Under the pieces are notes generated by a model. That model ran no database searches. It was given only the letters and a program-made list of their open reading frames with translations, and was not told where the DNA came from. From assembly GCF_020084865.1 (NCBI RefSeq), contig NZ_CP071953.1:1426001-1490000 (forward strand): a stretch of DNA of 64,000 nucleotides, written 5' to 3'. Positions 8,861 to 18,242 of this stretch are shown here, in pieces. The translations under genes were made by a program, and so were the position numbers. Source of the DNA: Candidatus Kaistella beijingensis. Its GTDB lineage: Bacteria; Bacteroidota; Bacteroidia; Flavobacteriales; Weeksellaceae. How positions within the stretch are numbered: the first letter of the stretch is position 1; each line of letters opens with the position of its first letter.

Positions 8861-9086
8861 GACCTAGGAGATTTTTGCGTTAAGAAAAATTGAAATTTCT
8901 TTATGCGAGAGTTTTCTTAATGATAACTGAATAAAAATTTCCACTGTTCGAAGCGCGGCAACACATTAACTTCTATAAATAACTTTCCAATCCGCGCAAG
9001 TTTGGAAATTTTCTCAAAAGAAATTTTGATTTTTTAGCAAAAAGATCCAGTCTTGATTTTTTGGATACTTTTGTTTCTTTTGCGGT
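8861..9086 (+). repeat. Palindromic intergenic element, copy A
   Basis: This is the first of three related elements of about 225 bp (others at 12299-12525 and, inverted, 17027-17256). Shared blocks in order are gacctNggagatttttgcgt, aattgaaatttctt, aaaatttccactgttcga, ggaaattttct, ttttgattttttagcaaaaa and tcttgattttttggatact. Block 1 to 3 and block 4 to 5 are approximate reverse complements, so the element can fold into one long imperfect hairpin. It fills most of the gap between the PASTA gene and yicC. Confidence 0.8.
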
Positions 9087-9123
9087 AAAAAAATGTCACG
9101 CACTAAAAAACTTTTGAAATAAT

Positions 9124-9131
9124 TATCTTTG
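9124..9131 (+). promoter_or_regulatory. -7 promoter box of yicC
   Basis: TATCTTTG matches TAnnTTTG and lies 17 bases before the yicC ATG. A -33 TTG at the usual distance is not visible. Confidence 0.5.
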
Positions 9132-9148
9132 CTTATTAAATTCAATCT

Positions 9149-10006
9149 ATGATTTTATCCATGACCGGCTTCGGACGAAGTGAAGGCGTCTTCGAAGGAA
9201 AAAAAATTACCATCGACCTGAAATCGCTCAACAGCAAATCGTTCGACCTCAACATCAAAATGCCTTTACGGTACAAGGAAAAAGAATTCGACATCCGAAA
9301 AGTTTTGAACGATAAAATCCTCCGCGGAAAAGTAGATTGCTACATTAATCTGGAAACACTGAACGATTCCAACGATGTGAATATTAATCATGATTTGGTT
9401 AAATCCTATATCGATGAATTAAAAAAAATTTCTGGTGATGGCCCCGATTTCGAATATTTGAAAATGGCGATTAGATTTCCGGATGCGATTTCCACGAGAC
9501 CCGATGAACTTAATGAAAATGAATGGATTTTCCTCACTGGTTTACTGAATGAGGCGCTTTCAAAGTTTGATAACTTCAGAAAAACAGAGGGTGAAATTTT
9601 GCATGAAGAGCTAAAAAGAAACCTTAAAAATATTGAGGATTATCTTTCTCAGGTGGAACCTCATGAGGACGTCCGAATGGACGGCGTGAAAGAACGTTAC
9701 CGAAAAACATTAAATGAATTCGACCATATCGACGAAACCCGATTCTACCAGGAAATGGCTTATTTTACAGAAAAATTGGATATTTCCGAAGAAAAAGTTC
9801 GGCTCACCCAGCATTTGAAATACTACTACGAAGTGATGAAAAATGAAGATTTCAACGGAAAAAAACTCGGATTCATTTCGCAGGAAATCGGCCGTGAAAT
9901 CAACACGTTGGGTTCAAAAGCCAATCACGCGGAAATCCAAAAATTGGTCGTGATGATGAAGGATGATTTGGAAAAGATTAAGGAGCAAACGTTAAATGTA
10001 CTATAA
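9149..10006 (+). CDS. yicC: YicC/YloC family endoribonuclease
   Basis: The protein has 285 residues. It begins with the family hallmark MILSMTGFGRSEG and has the N-terminal YicC domain (about 1-155) and the C-terminal DUF1732 domain (about 200-285), ending in ...EIQKLVVMMKDDLEKIKEQTLNVL, where the SKANHAEIQ stretch is characteristic. E. coli YicC has been described as an endoribonuclease acting on small RNA. Its usual neighbour gmk follows 83 bases downstream in the same direction, as in many bacteria. Confidence 0.93.
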   Translation: MILSMTGFGRSEGVFEGKKITIDLKSLNSKSFDLNIKMPLRYKEKEFDIRKVLNDKILRGKVDCYINLETLNDSNDVNINHDLVKSYIDELKKISGDGPDFEYLKMAIRFPDAISTRPDELNENEWIFLTGLLNEALSKFDNFRKTEGEILHEELKRNLKNIEDYLSQVEPHEDVRMDGVKERYRKTLNEFDHIDETRFYQEMAYFTEKLDISEEKVRLTQHLKYYYEVMKNEDFNGKKLGFISQEIGREINTLGSKANHAEIQKLVVMMKDDLEKIKEQTLNVL

Positions 10007-10014
10007 ACTTGAAA

Positions 10015-10077
10015 TTGTTTGACTTTGTTTGATTAGAGCGTCTCAAACAATATCAAATATCAAACAAAGTCAAACAA
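10015..10077. repeat. 19-bp perfect inverted repeat between yicC and gmk
   Basis: The 19-base arm TTGTTTGACTTTGTTTGAT (10015-10033) is repeated exactly as its reverse complement at 10059-10077 with a 25-base spacer. There is no U-run, so it is a poor intrinsic terminator. The same ttgtttga word makes up repeats at 10694-10742 and 47779-47862. Confidence 0.9.
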
Positions 10078-10089
10078 CATCAAATTTAA

Positions 10090-10653
10090 ATGAATAAAGT
10101 CATCATATTTTCAGCACCAAGTGGAAGTGGAAAAACCACTTTGGTAAAGCATTGTTTGGAACATTTTCCTGAACTTGAATTTTCAATTTCGTGTACAACA
10201 AGAAATCCTCGCGGAACGGAAAAAGACGGGGTGGATTATCATTTCATTTCTCCTGAAAAATTTCGTCAGAAAATTTGGGAAGAAGCCTTCGTAGAATTCG
10301 AGGAAGTATATGAAGACAAATATTACGGAACCCTAAAATCCGAAGTTGAAAGAATCTGGAACGATGGAAAAACCGTGATTTTCGATGTGGACGTGAAAGG
10401 CGGAATCGCCCTGAAAAAATATTTCGGCGAACAAGCATTATCGATTTTTATTATGCCTCCTTCGATTCAGGAGTTGGAACGAAGATTGATTGCAAGAGCT
10501 ACGGAAGACGCAGAAACCATACAAACAAGAGTGGAAAAGGCAGAACAGGAAATGACTTTTCAAAACGAATTTGACAAAATTTTAGTGAATACTGATTTAG
10601 AAACCGCAAAAGCGGAGATCGAAAAATTAGTGAGCGAATTTTTAAATTCTTAA
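10090..10653 (+). CDS. gmk: Guanylate kinase
   Basis: The protein has 187 residues and phosphorylates GMP to GDP with ATP. It has the P-loop SAPSGSGKTTLV (about 8-19), the GMP-binding region SCTTRNPRGTEKDGVDYHFIS (about 33-53) and VIFDVDVKGG (about 94-103). The length is that of the normal single-domain enzyme. The gene probably shares a transcript with yicC. Confidence 0.96.
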   Translation: MNKVIIFSAPSGSGKTTLVKHCLEHFPELEFSISCTTRNPRGTEKDGVDYHFISPEKFRQKIWEEAFVEFEEVYEDKYYGTLKSEVERIWNDGKTVIFDVDVKGGIALKKYFGEQALSIFIMPPSIQELERRLIARATEDAETIQTRVEKAEQEMTFQNEFDKILVNTDLETAKAEIEKLVSEFLNS

Positions 10654-10693
10654 ATTTATAGTTCGATGCTGGGTGATGGATGCTCGAGGAAAA

Positions 10694-10742
10694 ATCAAAC
10701 CATTTCAAACCATGTCAAACCATTCCAAGTTGAAATTTGAAA
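10694..10742. repeat. 10-bp period CAAACCATTT repeat
   Basis: Three successive copies of caaaccattt or caaaccatgt with a period of ten bases, followed by the partly complementary ttgaaatttga, lie between gmk and nadA. Confidence 0.75.
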
Positions 10743-10767
10743 CAAATTAAACGTTAAACCAAAAATT

Positions 10768-11787
10768 ATGAGCACACAAACCCTAGATAAAGCAAAAGCA
10801 AACCTTCCTGTAAGAGGATTTTTAAAAATAGACGACCTTATTATTCCCAAAGGTGAAGATTTGGTAAAAGCCATTCTCGACCTTAAAAAGGAAAAAAATG
10901 CGGTGATTTTGGCGCATTATTATCAACCTGCAGAAATTCAGGATATTGCGGATTATCTTGGTGATTCCCTTCAATTGGCGAGAGCTGCGAAAGACACCGA
11001 TGCAGATATGATTGCTTTTTGCGGCGTTCATTTCATGGCGGAAGCTGCGAAAATTTTGAACCCAAACAAAAAGGTTGTTCTTCCGGACACACAGGCTGGT
11101 TGTTCGCTTGCAGACGGCTGTAGCGGCGAAGGTTTGAGAAAAATGCGCGAACAGTATCCAAACGCTTTAATCGCAACTTACATCAACTGTAACGCAGAAA
11201 CCAAAGCGGAATCCGACATTATTGTAACGAGCTCCAACGCGGAAACCATTATTAATGCACTTCCTGAAGACCGGCCAATTATTTTCGCTCCTGATAAAAA
11301 TTTGGGAAGATATCTCGCTAAAAAGACAGGTCGCGACATGATTTTGTGGGACGGAAGCTGTATCGTTCATGAAGCCTTTTCCATGGAAAGAATTGCCAAA
11401 CAGTTGGCTGAAAATCCTGACGCAAAACTCATCGCACATCCTGAAAGTGAAACGCCTGTTTTGGATTTGGCACATTTCATCGGTTCTACTTCTGCCCTTT
11501 TAAATTATGTGGAAAAAGATGATGCCCAAAAATTCATCGTCGCTACAGAAGAAGGAATCCTGCACGAAATGAAAAAACGTGCACCACAAAAAGAATTACT
11601 TCCCGCTTTGGTTTTTGATGAAAGCTGCAACTGCTCAGAATGTTTTTACATGAAGCGAAATACTTTGGAAAAACTGTATTTGTGCATGAAATATGAACTT
11701 CCTGAAATTCTTATGGATGAAGAACTTCGTCTAAAAGCTTTAGAACCCATCGAAAAAATGTTGGAACTTTCAACAACCATTAAGTAA
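10768..11787 (+). CDS. nadA: Quinolinate synthase A
   Basis: The protein has 339 residues. It condenses iminoaspartate with dihydroxyacetone phosphate to form quinolinate in de novo NAD synthesis and needs a [4Fe-4S] cluster. The three ligand settings are Cys112 (TQAGCSLADGC), Cys198 (DGSCIVHE) and one of Cys287/289/292 in CNCSECFYM, where the CxxC-type group resembles the redox-sensitive motif of E. coli NadA. FCGVHFMAEAAKIL (about 84-97) is the substrate-binding stretch. No nadB or nadC lies beside it. Confidence 0.96.
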   Translation: MSTQTLDKAKANLPVRGFLKIDDLIIPKGEDLVKAILDLKKEKNAVILAHYYQPAEIQDIADYLGDSLQLARAAKDTDADMIAFCGVHFMAEAAKILNPNKKVVLPDTQAGCSLADGCSGEGLRKMREQYPNALIATYINCNAETKAESDIIVTSSNAETIINALPEDRPIIFAPDKNLGRYLAKKTGRDMILWDGSCIVHEAFSMERIAKQLAENPDAKLIAHPESETPVLDLAHFIGSTSALLNYVEKDDAQKFIVATEEGILHEMKKRAPQKELLPALVFDESCNCSECFYMKRNTLEKLYLCMKYELPEILMDEELRLKALEPIEKMLELSTTIK

Positions 11788-11874
11788 TACGAGATACGGG
11801 TTTCGTGGTAAAAATTCTGCTGCGAAACTCGCACCTCAAATCTCGAATCTCGAATCTCGAATCTTGTAACTCGA
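11788..11874. repeat. CTCGAATCT short-period repeat
   Basis: The gap before folB carries acgagatacgggtttcg followed by several copies of tctcgaa with a period of 8-9 bases; the first half is roughly complementary to the second. Similar ctcgtatctc words recur at about 29830-29860 and 46786-46826. Confidence 0.7.
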
Positions 11875-11876
11875 AA

Positions 11877-12248
11877 ATGACCACAAAAATCCTCTTTGAA
11901 AACCTAAAAATCTACGCTTATCACGGCGTTCTTCCCGAAGAAAAAATAATCGGAACATACTTTATCGTGAACGTTGAGATTCATGCCGATTTATGGAAAG
12001 CCGTTGGAACTGATGATTTGAACGATACCGTGAATTATGCGGAAGTGAATGACATCATTCACGAAGAAATGAAAATTCCATCAAAATTAATGGAACATGT
12101 TTGTGGCAGAATTTCAAAAAAAATCAAATTGGAGTTTCCACAAATTTCTTATATCAAAGTAAAAATGACCAAAACCAATCCACCGATGCAGGGCGAAATG
12201 GAGGGAGTCAGCGTGGAAATTGAGAAGGATTATGGAGGAATAAAGTAA
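11877..12248 (+). CDS. folB: Dihydroneopterin aldolase
   Basis: The protein has 123 residues from MTTKILFENLKIYAYHGVLP; the frame is open further upstream but only through repeat DNA, so the internal ATG at 11877 is the start. FolB converts dihydroneopterin to 6-hydroxymethyl-dihydropterin in folate synthesis. YAYHGVLPEEK (about 13-23) with its catalytic glutamate, the NYAEVNDIIHEEM region and the lysine of YIKVKMTK near 98-105 fit the tunnelling fold. The length is typical. Confidence 0.93.
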   Translation: MTTKILFENLKIYAYHGVLPEEKIIGTYFIVNVEIHADLWKAVGTDDLNDTVNYAEVNDIIHEEMKIPSKLMEHVCGRISKKIKLEFPQISYIKVKMTKTNPPMQGEMEGVSVEIEKDYGGIK

Positions 12249-12298
12249 CTTTTAGAATTTTTTGAAGAATTTCTTTTTAACAACCATTTCTCAGTTTT

Positions 12299-12525
12299 GA
12301 CCTCGGAGATTTTTGCGTTCATAAAAATTAAAATTTCTTCCGGCGTGAATTTTTTATAACGGAATAAAAATTTCCATTGTTTGAGTGGCGGCAATACATT
12401 TTTTTAAAATCGAAACTTAATTTTCCGCCCGAGTTTTGGAAATTTTCTTGTGAGAAATTTTGATTTTTTAGCAAAAATATCCAAGTCTTGATTTTTTGGA
12501 TACTTTGCATCAAGGCAAAAGTATC
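12299..12525 (+). repeat. Palindromic intergenic element, copy B
   Basis: This is the second copy of the element at 8861-9086, in the same orientation. It ends in a short hairpin, GATACTTTGC, atcaag, GCAAAAGTATC. The inner arms aaaatttcca with ggcgg and ccgcc with tggaaatttt are clearly complementary. It occupies most of the folB-lnt gap. Confidence 0.85.
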
Positions 12526-12624
12526 TAATTTTTGAACCTAATTTCTTAAAAGATATTTCAGTAAATTTGGCATTCAAAACAACTTCGTTTATTTCTAATT
12601 TCAGCCGAAGTTCAAAAATCAATT

Positions 12625-14265
12625 ATGAAATACGTTATTCTTTCTTTACTATCCGCGATGCTTTTAAGCATTTCGTGGCCCACTTACGGAATTCCTTTCT
12701 TCATATTTTTTGCGTTGGTTCCTTTAATGATGATGGAGCACGACATCACCAAATTTTCTACAATCAAAAGAAAAGGTTGGGTGATTTTCGGACTTTCCTA
12801 TTTCTGTTTCGTGATTTGGAATATTGTTACGACGGGTTGGTTGTATGGCTCAAAAAATCCTGATGGAACCCATTCTGTGATGGCGGTGGTTTTTCCGGTT
12901 GTGGTGAATTCACTGCTCTATTCTTTCGTTTTTCAGCTCTATCATTGGTACAAAAAGTTGCAGGGAACTTATTGGGGACTTACTTTTTTTGTGGCGATTT
13001 GGATGTGTTTCGAGAAACTACACATGAGTTGGGAATTTACGTGGCCTTGGTTAAATTTAGGAAATGCTTTTTCAGAATACCCGAAAATCATTCAATGGTA
13101 CGACACGTTGGGCGCAACCGGCGGAAGTTTTTGGATTTTGCTGATTAATGTTTACGCATTCTACACTTTAAGAATTTGGGAAGCGGGGAGAAAAAGAAAA
13201 TCGCTAATCATCAATTCGGCTATTCTTGTTGGAGCCATCGCTTTACCGATGTTAATTTCCGTGGTGAAATACAATAATTTTGATGAGAAGCCAATCGGTT
13301 CCGTCAAAGTTTTAATGCTGCAACCTGAACTCGATCCTTACACAGAAAAATATTCAAAAGACAGTTTGACCATTTTGAATGATTTGCTGACTTTAGCCGA
13401 ACAAAACTCAAAAGGACAAATCGATTACTACATCGGTCCCGAAACTTCACTTCCCGGATTTGGTTCCATTTCTGAACGAGGTTTTGAGCAAAGTACGCTT
13501 TTAAATAACGTAAAAGATTTCCTTTCGAAACATCCGAAATCTGTTTTTGCTACGGGAATTTCTTCTCACAAATTCTTTCAAAGTACCGAACAAAAACCAA
13601 ACGCAGCTTATCAAGTTTCTGATGGAAGTTTCGTGGAAAGTTACAATTCCGCTGTTCAAATTATTCCGAATCAAAAAGTGGAAGTTTACCACAAAGGAAA
13701 ACTCGTTCCCGGTGTTGAAATTTTCCCGTACATCAATGTTTTAAAACCGATTCTTGGCGACGCGATGTTGAATTTAGGCGGCGCAACCGTTTCTTTAGGA
13801 ATTGATGAAGAAAGGAAAGTTTTTTCCAATCCATTCAATAAAGGAAAACTCGCTCCAATCATCTGCTACGAAAGTATTTACGGCGAGTTTGTCACAGATT
13901 ATGTAAAAAAAGGCGCCAATTTTTTAGCAATTATGACGAACGATTCTTGGTGGGGAGTTACACAGGGTCACCAACAATTGATGTCTTACGCAAAACTTCG
14001 CGCGATTGAAACACGCCGAGAAATCGCCCGATCTGCAAACAGCGGAATTTCCGCCCATATTGATGCAAAAGGTGATGTTTTAGCCGACACTCTTTATGGA
14101 GATAAAACAGCACTTTTCGCGGAAGTGAAATTGTACGACAAAATGACTTTCTATTCAAGAGCGGGAGATTTGCTGTCGCGAATTTCGATTTTTGTCTTGG
14201 GATTTTTGGTGTTTTATACGCTGATAAAGAAGTTTCAGAACAGGAAAAACATGAGCAGTAAGTAA
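12625..14265 (+). CDS. lnt: Apolipoprotein N-acyltransferase
   Basis: The protein has 546 residues. The N-terminal half has about six to seven hydrophobic helices, followed by a periplasmic nitrilase-like domain (about 225-500) and one last membrane helix (about 512-530). The catalytic triad is visible as Glu in GPETSLPG (about 272-279), Lys in VYHKGKLVPG (about 354-363) and Cys in IICYESIYGEF (about 413-423). It adds the third acyl chain to lipoproteins in the inner membrane. Lipoproteins of the expected lipobox type are encoded nearby (16557, 33128). Confidence 0.95.
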   Translation: MKYVILSLLSAMLLSISWPTYGIPFFIFFALVPLMMMEHDITKFSTIKRKGWVIFGLSYFCFVIWNIVTTGWLYGSKNPDGTHSVMAVVFPVVVNSLLYSFVFQLYHWYKKLQGTYWGLTFFVAIWMCFEKLHMSWEFTWPWLNLGNAFSEYPKIIQWYDTLGATGGSFWILLINVYAFYTLRIWEAGRKRKSLIINSAILVGAIALPMLISVVKYNNFDEKPIGSVKVLMLQPELDPYTEKYSKDSLTILNDLLTLAEQNSKGQIDYYIGPETSLPGFGSISERGFEQSTLLNNVKDFLSKHPKSVFATGISSHKFFQSTEQKPNAAYQVSDGSFVESYNSAVQIIPNQKVEVYHKGKLVPGVEIFPYINVLKPILGDAMLNLGGATVSLGIDEERKVFSNPFNKGKLAPIICYESIYGEFVTDYVKKGANFLAIMTNDSWWGVTQGHQQLMSYAKLRAIETRREIARSANSGISAHIDAKGDVLADTLYGDKTALFAEVKLYDKMTFYSRAGDLLSRISIFVLGFLVFYTLIKKFQNRKNMSSK

Positions 14266-14303
14266 AAAGCAATGAGTAATAATAACTTGGTTCCTGACTC
14301 TTT

Positions 14304-16430
14304 TTACTTGGCTCTTTTAAATTCATAATGATTCAGCAACAACCTGATTTCATTAAACTCAAATTCTTTTGGCAATGCGTTTTTCCAATCGGATAAGGAT
14401 TGATGTTTTTCCCAATTTTGATCAAATTCTTTTTCAAAGGTTTTGAGTTTTTCTTTGTCGAAAATTCGGGGTAAATCCAAAAGTCCCTGTCCCGCAAATT
14501 TTGCCAAATGTCCGAAAATGGTTTCGGTGACTAAACCTCTTTCTTTAGCAATTTCGGGAATCGTTTTTCCTTCCTCAAACAATTGGAAAGATAAAATGTG
14601 CGATGGAACTTTTGCAATTTTGGTGGTCACTTTCACATCATTTTCCACATCGAAAAGTGGTGTTTCCAGAAGATGAACTTTCTTCAAATCATTTAGGTAA
14701 TCTTCCAAATCATCGAGAAATACACGGAAATCTTCGTTGTATTGTTTCAAACCTTTCGTTCCTTTATTTTCCGCATAAAAATCGAGTAACTGCGAAAATA
14801 TTTTTTCATTCACATTCTTAAAAAAGAAATTTACTGCACCTTTCGTTTTGGTTTCAATCTCGCTCCAATCTTCGTTTCCCTGAACAAATTTTTGGGTTTT
14901 CTGAAGGATGACTTTTTCAAATTTTTCAAAAACGGAAGCAAGATTTTCCACTTCGGGTTTTATCGCAGTGTAAAGAAATTTCGCTTTGTCTTTGTCAATC
15001 GCTTTGCTGTGTTTTGCGGAATTGTACCATGGTTCCAAAGAATTTTTAAACCATTTGCAGTCGAGTCGGTTCAAAACTTTTTTAATGCTGTAATCGTATT
15101 TTTCTGCATTCAAAATTTCATCCATTCTGTCGTTTGCGTGGGTTTCATCTTGAAATTTTGAAACTCTTCTGTCCGCAAAAATAACTTCGGGAGTGATTTT
15201 GGATTTTAATACAATTCCTTCCAAAGTTCGGCAACGGGAAAGTGCCACGTACACCTGTCCGGAAGCGAACGATTTTCCCGCATCAATAATCAGTCGGTCA
15301 AAAGTAAGTCCCTGACTTTTATGAATCGTAACCGCCCAAGCTAAACGAATCGGATATTGCTTGAAGCTTCCCAAAACATCTTCCGTAATATTTTTTTCCG
15401 CATCAAGGGAATATTTTTTCTGCTCCCAAACTTCCTTCTTTAAAACGTAATTTTCGTCGTCGCCCTCAATAATTACGGTGATTTCTTTTTCATCTAAATC
15501 GACTACTTCTGCTAATTTTCCGTTGAAATATCTTCGTTCCCCACTTGCATCGTTTCGGATGAACATGATTTGTGCACCGACTTTCAAGTCTAAAACCTCA
15601 TCGTTTGGATATTGATTTTCATTAAAATTTCCAACGATTTCCGCCTTGTAAGAGTAAGTTTTCCCTGAAAGTTCCGCCAACTTTTTCTGATTGATTTCAT
15701 CTGCCATTCTGTTGTGGGAAGTGAGATAAACGTAAGGTTCATCGGTCGGTTCAAAATCAGCAATGTATCTTTCGTTCAACGTTTCAAAATCGATGTCGCC
15801 AATTTCCCCGTCGCGAATTTCATTGAGAATATCCAGGAATTTTTCATCTTTCTGTCGGTAAACGGTGGTTAATTCAATCGTAATTAATGGTAATTCCTTC
15901 AACGCCAAGCTTTCAAAGAAAAAAGGAGAATTGTAGTATTGATTTAAAAGATATTCGTCTCTGACTACCGGTGGAAGTTGGTACAAATCCCCAATAAAAA
16001 GCATTTGAACGCCACCAAATTTCTGCTGATTTCTTCGCACATGACGCAGCGAAAAATCCATCATATCCAAAACATCCGCTCGAAGCATGGAAACCTCATC
16101 AATAATGATGATTTCAATTTCACGCAGAAGTTTCAGTTTGTCTTTTCGGTATTTGAAATGGTGCATCAAATCGGCAATATTCATCGCCAAATTCCCGTCG
16201 ATTCTTTCGGTAGTTGGCAAAAAAGTTCGTGGCGGCAATCCAAACATGGAGTGAATCGTAACGCCACCTGCATTGATTGCTGCGATTCCTGTAGGTGCTA
16301 CAACGATGTGTTTCTTCTTGGTTTTCAGCACGAATTCATTCAGAAAAGTCGTTTTTCCGGTTCCGGCTTTTCCGGTGAGAAATATGCTTCTGTTGGTATG
16401 TTCGGCTAAATTGAAGAGAGATTCGTTCAT
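14304..16430 (-). CDS. PIF1-like superfamily 1B helicase with C-terminal helix-turn-helix
   Basis: The protein has 708 residues. Walker A is LTGKAGTGKTTFL (about 18-30), Walker B is IIIDEVSML (about 108-116) and a late helicase motif is WAVTIHKSQGLTFDRLIID (about 367-385), followed by VALSRCRTLEG, the order found in PIF1/RecD2-like SF1B helicases. The last 100 residues hold a helix-turn-helix segment (EEGKTIPEIAKERGLVTETI) like the HTH_40 domain found on the same helicases in Bacteroidota. It likely unwinds 5'-3' during repair or replication; the substrate is not known. The gene is convergent with lnt. Confidence 0.9.
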   Translation of the reverse strand: MNESLFNLAEHTNRSIFLTGKAGTGKTTFLNEFVLKTKKKHIVVAPTGIAAINAGGVTIHSMFGLPPRTFLPTTERIDGNLAMNIADLMHHFKYRKDKLKLLREIEIIIIDEVSMLRADVLDMMDFSLRHVRRNQQKFGGVQMLFIGDLYQLPPVVRDEYLLNQYYNSPFFFESLALKELPLITIELTTVYRQKDEKFLDILNEIRDGEIGDIDFETLNERYIADFEPTDEPYVYLTSHNRMADEINQKKLAELSGKTYSYKAEIVGNFNENQYPNDEVLDLKVGAQIMFIRNDASGERRYFNGKLAEVVDLDEKEITVIIEGDDENYVLKKEVWEQKKYSLDAEKNITEDVLGSFKQYPIRLAWAVTIHKSQGLTFDRLIIDAGKSFASGQVYVALSRCRTLEGIVLKSKITPEVIFADRRVSKFQDETHANDRMDEILNAEKYDYSIKKVLNRLDCKWFKNSLEPWYNSAKHSKAIDKDKAKFLYTAIKPEVENLASVFEKFEKVILQKTQKFVQGNEDWSEIETKTKGAVNFFFKNVNEKIFSQLLDFYAENKGTKGLKQYNEDFRVFLDDLEDYLNDLKKVHLLETPLFDVENDVKVTTKIAKVPSHILSFQLFEEGKTIPEIAKERGLVTETIFGHLAKFAGQGLLDLPRIFDKEKLKTFEKEFDQNWEKHQSLSDWKNALPKEFEFNEIRLLLNHYEFKRAK

Positions 16431-16556
16431 CCTTCAAATTTACTAAATTGTTTTTGAGGCGCAAGTTGCAGTTGGTGCAATGGTTGCAATAGTTTTTTTG
16501 GAATAAACTAAATCTCAATAAAAGAAGTATTTTTGTAAACCCCTGAAAAAATAAAA

Positions 16557-17009
16557 ATGAAAAATATTCTCATCATCGCGATTTCTCTTCTGACTTTAGC
16601 GTCGTGCAAATCCAAAAAAGTAATTGATCCCGAAACTTTACCGAAAGATATTTCTCAAAAACCAGATAATAATATTTCGCAACAATCTGATAGAGAAAAG
16701 CTTTCAGCTTTAATTAAAGAAATTGAGAAGCTTGCCAATTCCGAAACCTGCAGTGATGTCGCCGATTGGAACTTCGCTGCGATTGGCTCAAAACCTTGTG
16801 GCGGACCGAGTTCCTACATTGCTTATCCGAAAAAAATAGAAGATGAGATTGTGCCGAAAATTAAAAATTTCACCCAGATGCAGTCGGCGTTTAACACAAA
16901 ATACGGTTTGGTTTCGGACTGTATGATGGTGATGCCGCCTTCAGGAATTAGATGTGTGGATGGAAAAGCGGTTTTGGTGAGTAGAAATTCTGCATTGGAA
17001 TCGCAATAA
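16557..17009 (+). CDS. Putative lipoprotein of unknown function
   Basis: The protein has 150 residues with a signal peptide and lipobox (LTLASCKSKK, Cys17), so it is probably anchored in a membrane and exported. The mature part is polar, with a conserved-looking block around SDVADWNFAAIGSKPCGGPSSYIAYPK and cysteines at about 62, 79, 122 and 131 that could form disulfides. I recognise it as resembling flavobacterial hypothetical lipoproteins but can assign no role. A TATTTTTG box at 16528-16535 may be its promoter. Confidence 0.8.
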   Translation: MKNILIIAISLLTLASCKSKKVIDPETLPKDISQKPDNNISQQSDREKLSALIKEIEKLANSETCSDVADWNFAAIGSKPCGGPSSYIAYPKKIEDEIVPKIKNFTQMQSAFNTKYGLVSDCMMVMPPSGIRCVDGKAVLVSRNSALESQ

Positions 17010-17026
17010 TCTCAATACGATATTAA

Positions 17027-17256
17027 TTACTTTTGCCTTGATGCAAAAGTAACAAAAAATCAAGTCTGGATATTTTTGCTAAAAAATTAAAATTTCTTTC
17101 AAGAAAATTTCCAAACTCGGGCGGGAAGTTAAATATAGATTTTAAGTCATTGTATTGCCGCCATTCAAACAATGGAAATTTTTATCTTGTTATAATTAAG
17201 AAAAACTTCGCCGAAAGAAATTTCAATTTTTTTCAACGCAAAAATCTCCTACGACA
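17027..17256 (-). repeat. Palindromic intergenic element, copy C (inverted)
   Basis: This third copy lies in the opposite orientation to copies A and B. The plus strand starts with the hairpin TTACTTTTGC, cttgat, GCAAAAGTAA and ends with acgcaaaaatctcctacg, the complement of the start of copy B. It fills the convergent gap between the lipoprotein gene and the YihY gene. Confidence 0.85.
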
Positions 17257-17290
17257 AAAAACTTAAATCAAAAGAAACTCATATTAATTT

Positions 17291-18226
17291 TCATCCTACG
17301 CTTTGATTGCTTTCTCTTTTGTTCAAAGAATCTTTCAACAATTTTGCGGCACTCCATTTCGCGTGTCGCGATGGTTGGATGAAGTGTCCCATTTTCTGTG
17401 CATAAACTTTGGTAAATTCCGCACCGAAAAAGACCAATTGACACGTATAATTTATCCACATCATCAACAAAATAATAGTTCCCGCCGCACCGAAAATGGA
17501 GGTTGGTTTTGAAATTTCAAAATAGTAACTCAGTAAAAATTTTCCGATATTGAAGAGCAAAGCGGTCACGAAAGCGCCCATCCAAACGGAACGCCACGAG
17601 ATTTCCACATCGGGCAAAACTTTAAACATAAACGCGAAAAGCACCACCACGACAAGAAAACTCACCACAAAATTGATGATTCTCGCCATAAAGAATGTTT
17701 CCAAACCAAAATGTCTTGTAATCCATTCATTTGCCAAACCAAGAATGGACGAAAGAATTAAGCTGATAAGAAGCAAAAACGCAATGATGAGGATCATTCC
17801 CAAAGAATTGGCTCTGTCGAGAACATATTTTTGAAAGGCTTTTTTGGGTGCAGCTTCCACATCCCAAAGTGTGTTCAGACTTCGCTGCATTTGAAAAAAT
17901 AAAGTTGTTGCCCCGAAAATAAGGGTGAGAATCCCAAATATTTTCATCCAAATATTTTGGTTGTCCCAAACTGCACTCATGATCATGGTTTGAATACTGT
18001 CTGCAATATCTTTTCCTGCAATTCCGCTTGCTTGTCGGGTAATTTCGCCACGGATGGCTTCGTCACCGAAAAAAATTCCCGCAATCCAAATCACGATAAT
18101 CAAAAGTCCGGGCAAAGAAAAAATGGCGTAATAGGCGATGCTTGCAGAATCTTTTGAGGCGGAAGAATTGTTCCACTCATTGAAGGTTTCTTTTAAAAGT
18201 TCCCAAATGAATTTTAGGTATTTCAT
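17291..18226 (-). CDS. YihY/virulence factor BrkB family membrane protein
   Basis: The protein has 311 residues with about six transmembrane helices (near 32-52, 95-115, 140-165, 182-205, 215-235, 247-270). The early motif KDSASIAYYAIFSLPGLLIIV is typical of this family, once wrongly called RNase BN. Suggested roles involve envelope transport, but none is established. The C-terminus (about 275-311) is cytosolic and basic. It sits 16 bases downstream of the acetyltransferase gene and may be co-transcribed with it. Confidence 0.9.
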   Translation of the reverse strand: MKYLKFIWELLKETFNEWNNSSASKDSASIAYYAIFSLPGLLIIVIWIAGIFFGDEAIRGEITRQASGIAGKDIADSIQTMIMSAVWDNQNIWMKIFGILTLIFGATTLFFQMQRSLNTLWDVEAAPKKAFQKYVLDRANSLGMILIIAFLLLISLILSSILGLANEWITRHFGLETFFMARIINFVVSFLVVVVLFAFMFKVLPDVEISWRSVWMGAFVTALLFNIGKFLLSYYFEISKPTSIFGAAGTIILLMMWINYTCQLVFFGAEFTKVYAQKMGHFIQPSRHAKWSAAKLLKDSLNKRESNQSVG

Positions 18227-18242
18227 GCTGAAAATTCAAGAT

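Noticed and set aside
10015..10077. Intrinsic terminator between yicC and gmk
   Set aside because: The inverted repeat is long but AT-rich with a 25-base loop and no T-run; co-transcription of yicC and gmk is more likely.
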